DNA of 64,000 nt, taken from contig NOWV01000006.1 of NCBI GenBank assembly GCA_003344405.1, positions 496,001 through 560,000 of the forward strand, in the 5' to 3' direction. Source of the stretch: Trichoplax sp. H2 (taxonomy: Eukaryota; Placozoa; Uniplacotomia; Trichoplacea). Each line of letters begins with the position of its first letter. The first letter of the stretch is position 1. This document shows positions 63,698-64,000 of the stretch, piece after piece. A model generated the notes under the pieces. It was not told the origin of the DNA. It searched no databases and was given only the letters and a program-made list of their open reading frames with translations. The translations under genes were made by a program, and so were the position numbers.

Positions 63698-64000
63698 TCA
63701 TTCGAATGTTGTCCTAATTTCACGACCATGTAGTGCCTGGACTGGTCTGAAGTTGTTAACCATTTCTCCACCGTCATGACATTCCAGGCTGCGGATTTCA
63801 AGTAGCTAGAAAGTAATTGATAACATTATCGTCTCAAAATTCCTTATTAAAAAGAAACAAGCATGATTTATATCATTCAAATCATGTCATACCTGTTCTT
63901 CAGAAACTTCAATTGGGCGGCGAAGCATAATCCAAGTTACATTTTCGGTACATGGTGGAGTTGTTAATGAGCCTGGATATGTCCAATAATCGCAGAGATC
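63698..64000 (-). CDS. Alpha carbonic anhydrase, C-terminal part (gene runs off the window)
   Basis: Two exons are visible, 64000-63893 (continuing beyond the window) and 63805-63698, joining in phase 0 to the last 71 residues. The first encodes [20 protein letters not shown], a near-perfect alpha-CA signature: it includes the Thr pair that orders zinc-bound water and substrate, and PPC, typical of secreted or membrane forms. PIEVSEEQ follows. The second ends with [14 protein letters not shown], the usual C-terminal block. The enzyme hydrates carbon dioxide reversibly. The zinc-binding histidines lie in exons outside the window. It stops soon after the catalytic domain with only a short hydrophilic tail, so no membrane anchor is seen at the C-terminus. 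A catalytically dead CA-related protein cannot be ruled out without the histidines, but the conserved Thr pair argues for activity. Confidence 0.93.

Noticed and set aside
1-64000. A novel multi-gene system or a bacterial-type defence island
   Set aside because: All recognised genes are ordinary animal genes with independent functions and intron-rich structure. There is no operon-like or mobile gene cluster.

Overview
The window is nuclear DNA from an animal. It is AT-rich, genes sit about 6 kb apart, and most genes are cut into many small exons by short GT-AG introns. The gene set (class A GPCR, cohesin SMC1, a cilium assembly factor, an LMO7-like CH/PDZ protein, an alpha carbonic anhydrase) is metazoan. 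Compact genes, high intron density and several near-full-length matches to vertebrate proteins (SMC1 1231 aa, TSR1 804 aa, AASDH 1037 aa) suggest an early-branching, slowly evolving lineage, most likely a placozoan such as Trichoplax or Hoilungia. That assignment is inference, not proof. Exon structures were worked out by hand: each junction was checked for splice sites and for phase continuity, and named families were compared with their known conserved segments from memory.

Layout, left to right. 1-4927: no gene seen. 4928-5956 (+): intronless class A GPCR. About 7.7-10.35 kb: a decayed tandem array with a unit of about 235 bp. 10798-16452 (+): AASDH, 20 exons. 20265-20924 (+) and 25851-26954 (-): two convergent intronless genes of unknown function, with two more decayed tandem arrays between them (21.45-22.7 kb). 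28888-36583 (-): SMC1, 42 exons. About 37-38.2 kb: a 240-bp duplication and a cluster of GTACAGTAC-type palindromes. 39594-41484 (-): DNAAF6 (PIH1D3), 6 exons. 42511-51236 (+): CH-PDZ protein of LMO7/LIMCH1 type, 13 exons, divergent from DNAAF6 with a 1026-bp gap and with another tandem array in its first intron. 53407-58644 (-): TSR1, 25 exons, one intron being GC-AG. 61132-62865 (+): UNC50, 7 exons, divergent from TSR1. 63698-64000 (-): the last two exons of an alpha carbonic anhydrase whose 5' part lies beyond the window.

The genes are mostly unrelated housekeeping or cell-biology genes (sister-chromatid cohesion, 40S ribosome maturation, Golgi trafficking, axonemal dynein assembly, amino-acid activation) and do not form a pathway cluster. 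I found no novel multi-gene system. The most unusual non-genic signal is a set of dense palindromic GTAC/ACTGTAC clusters lying just upstream of several gene starts (AASDH, SMC1, DNAAF6 with the CH-PDZ gene, and TSR1). Next are three or more independent families of degenerate tandem repeats. No tRNA, rRNA, CRISPR array or intact transposon was recognised.
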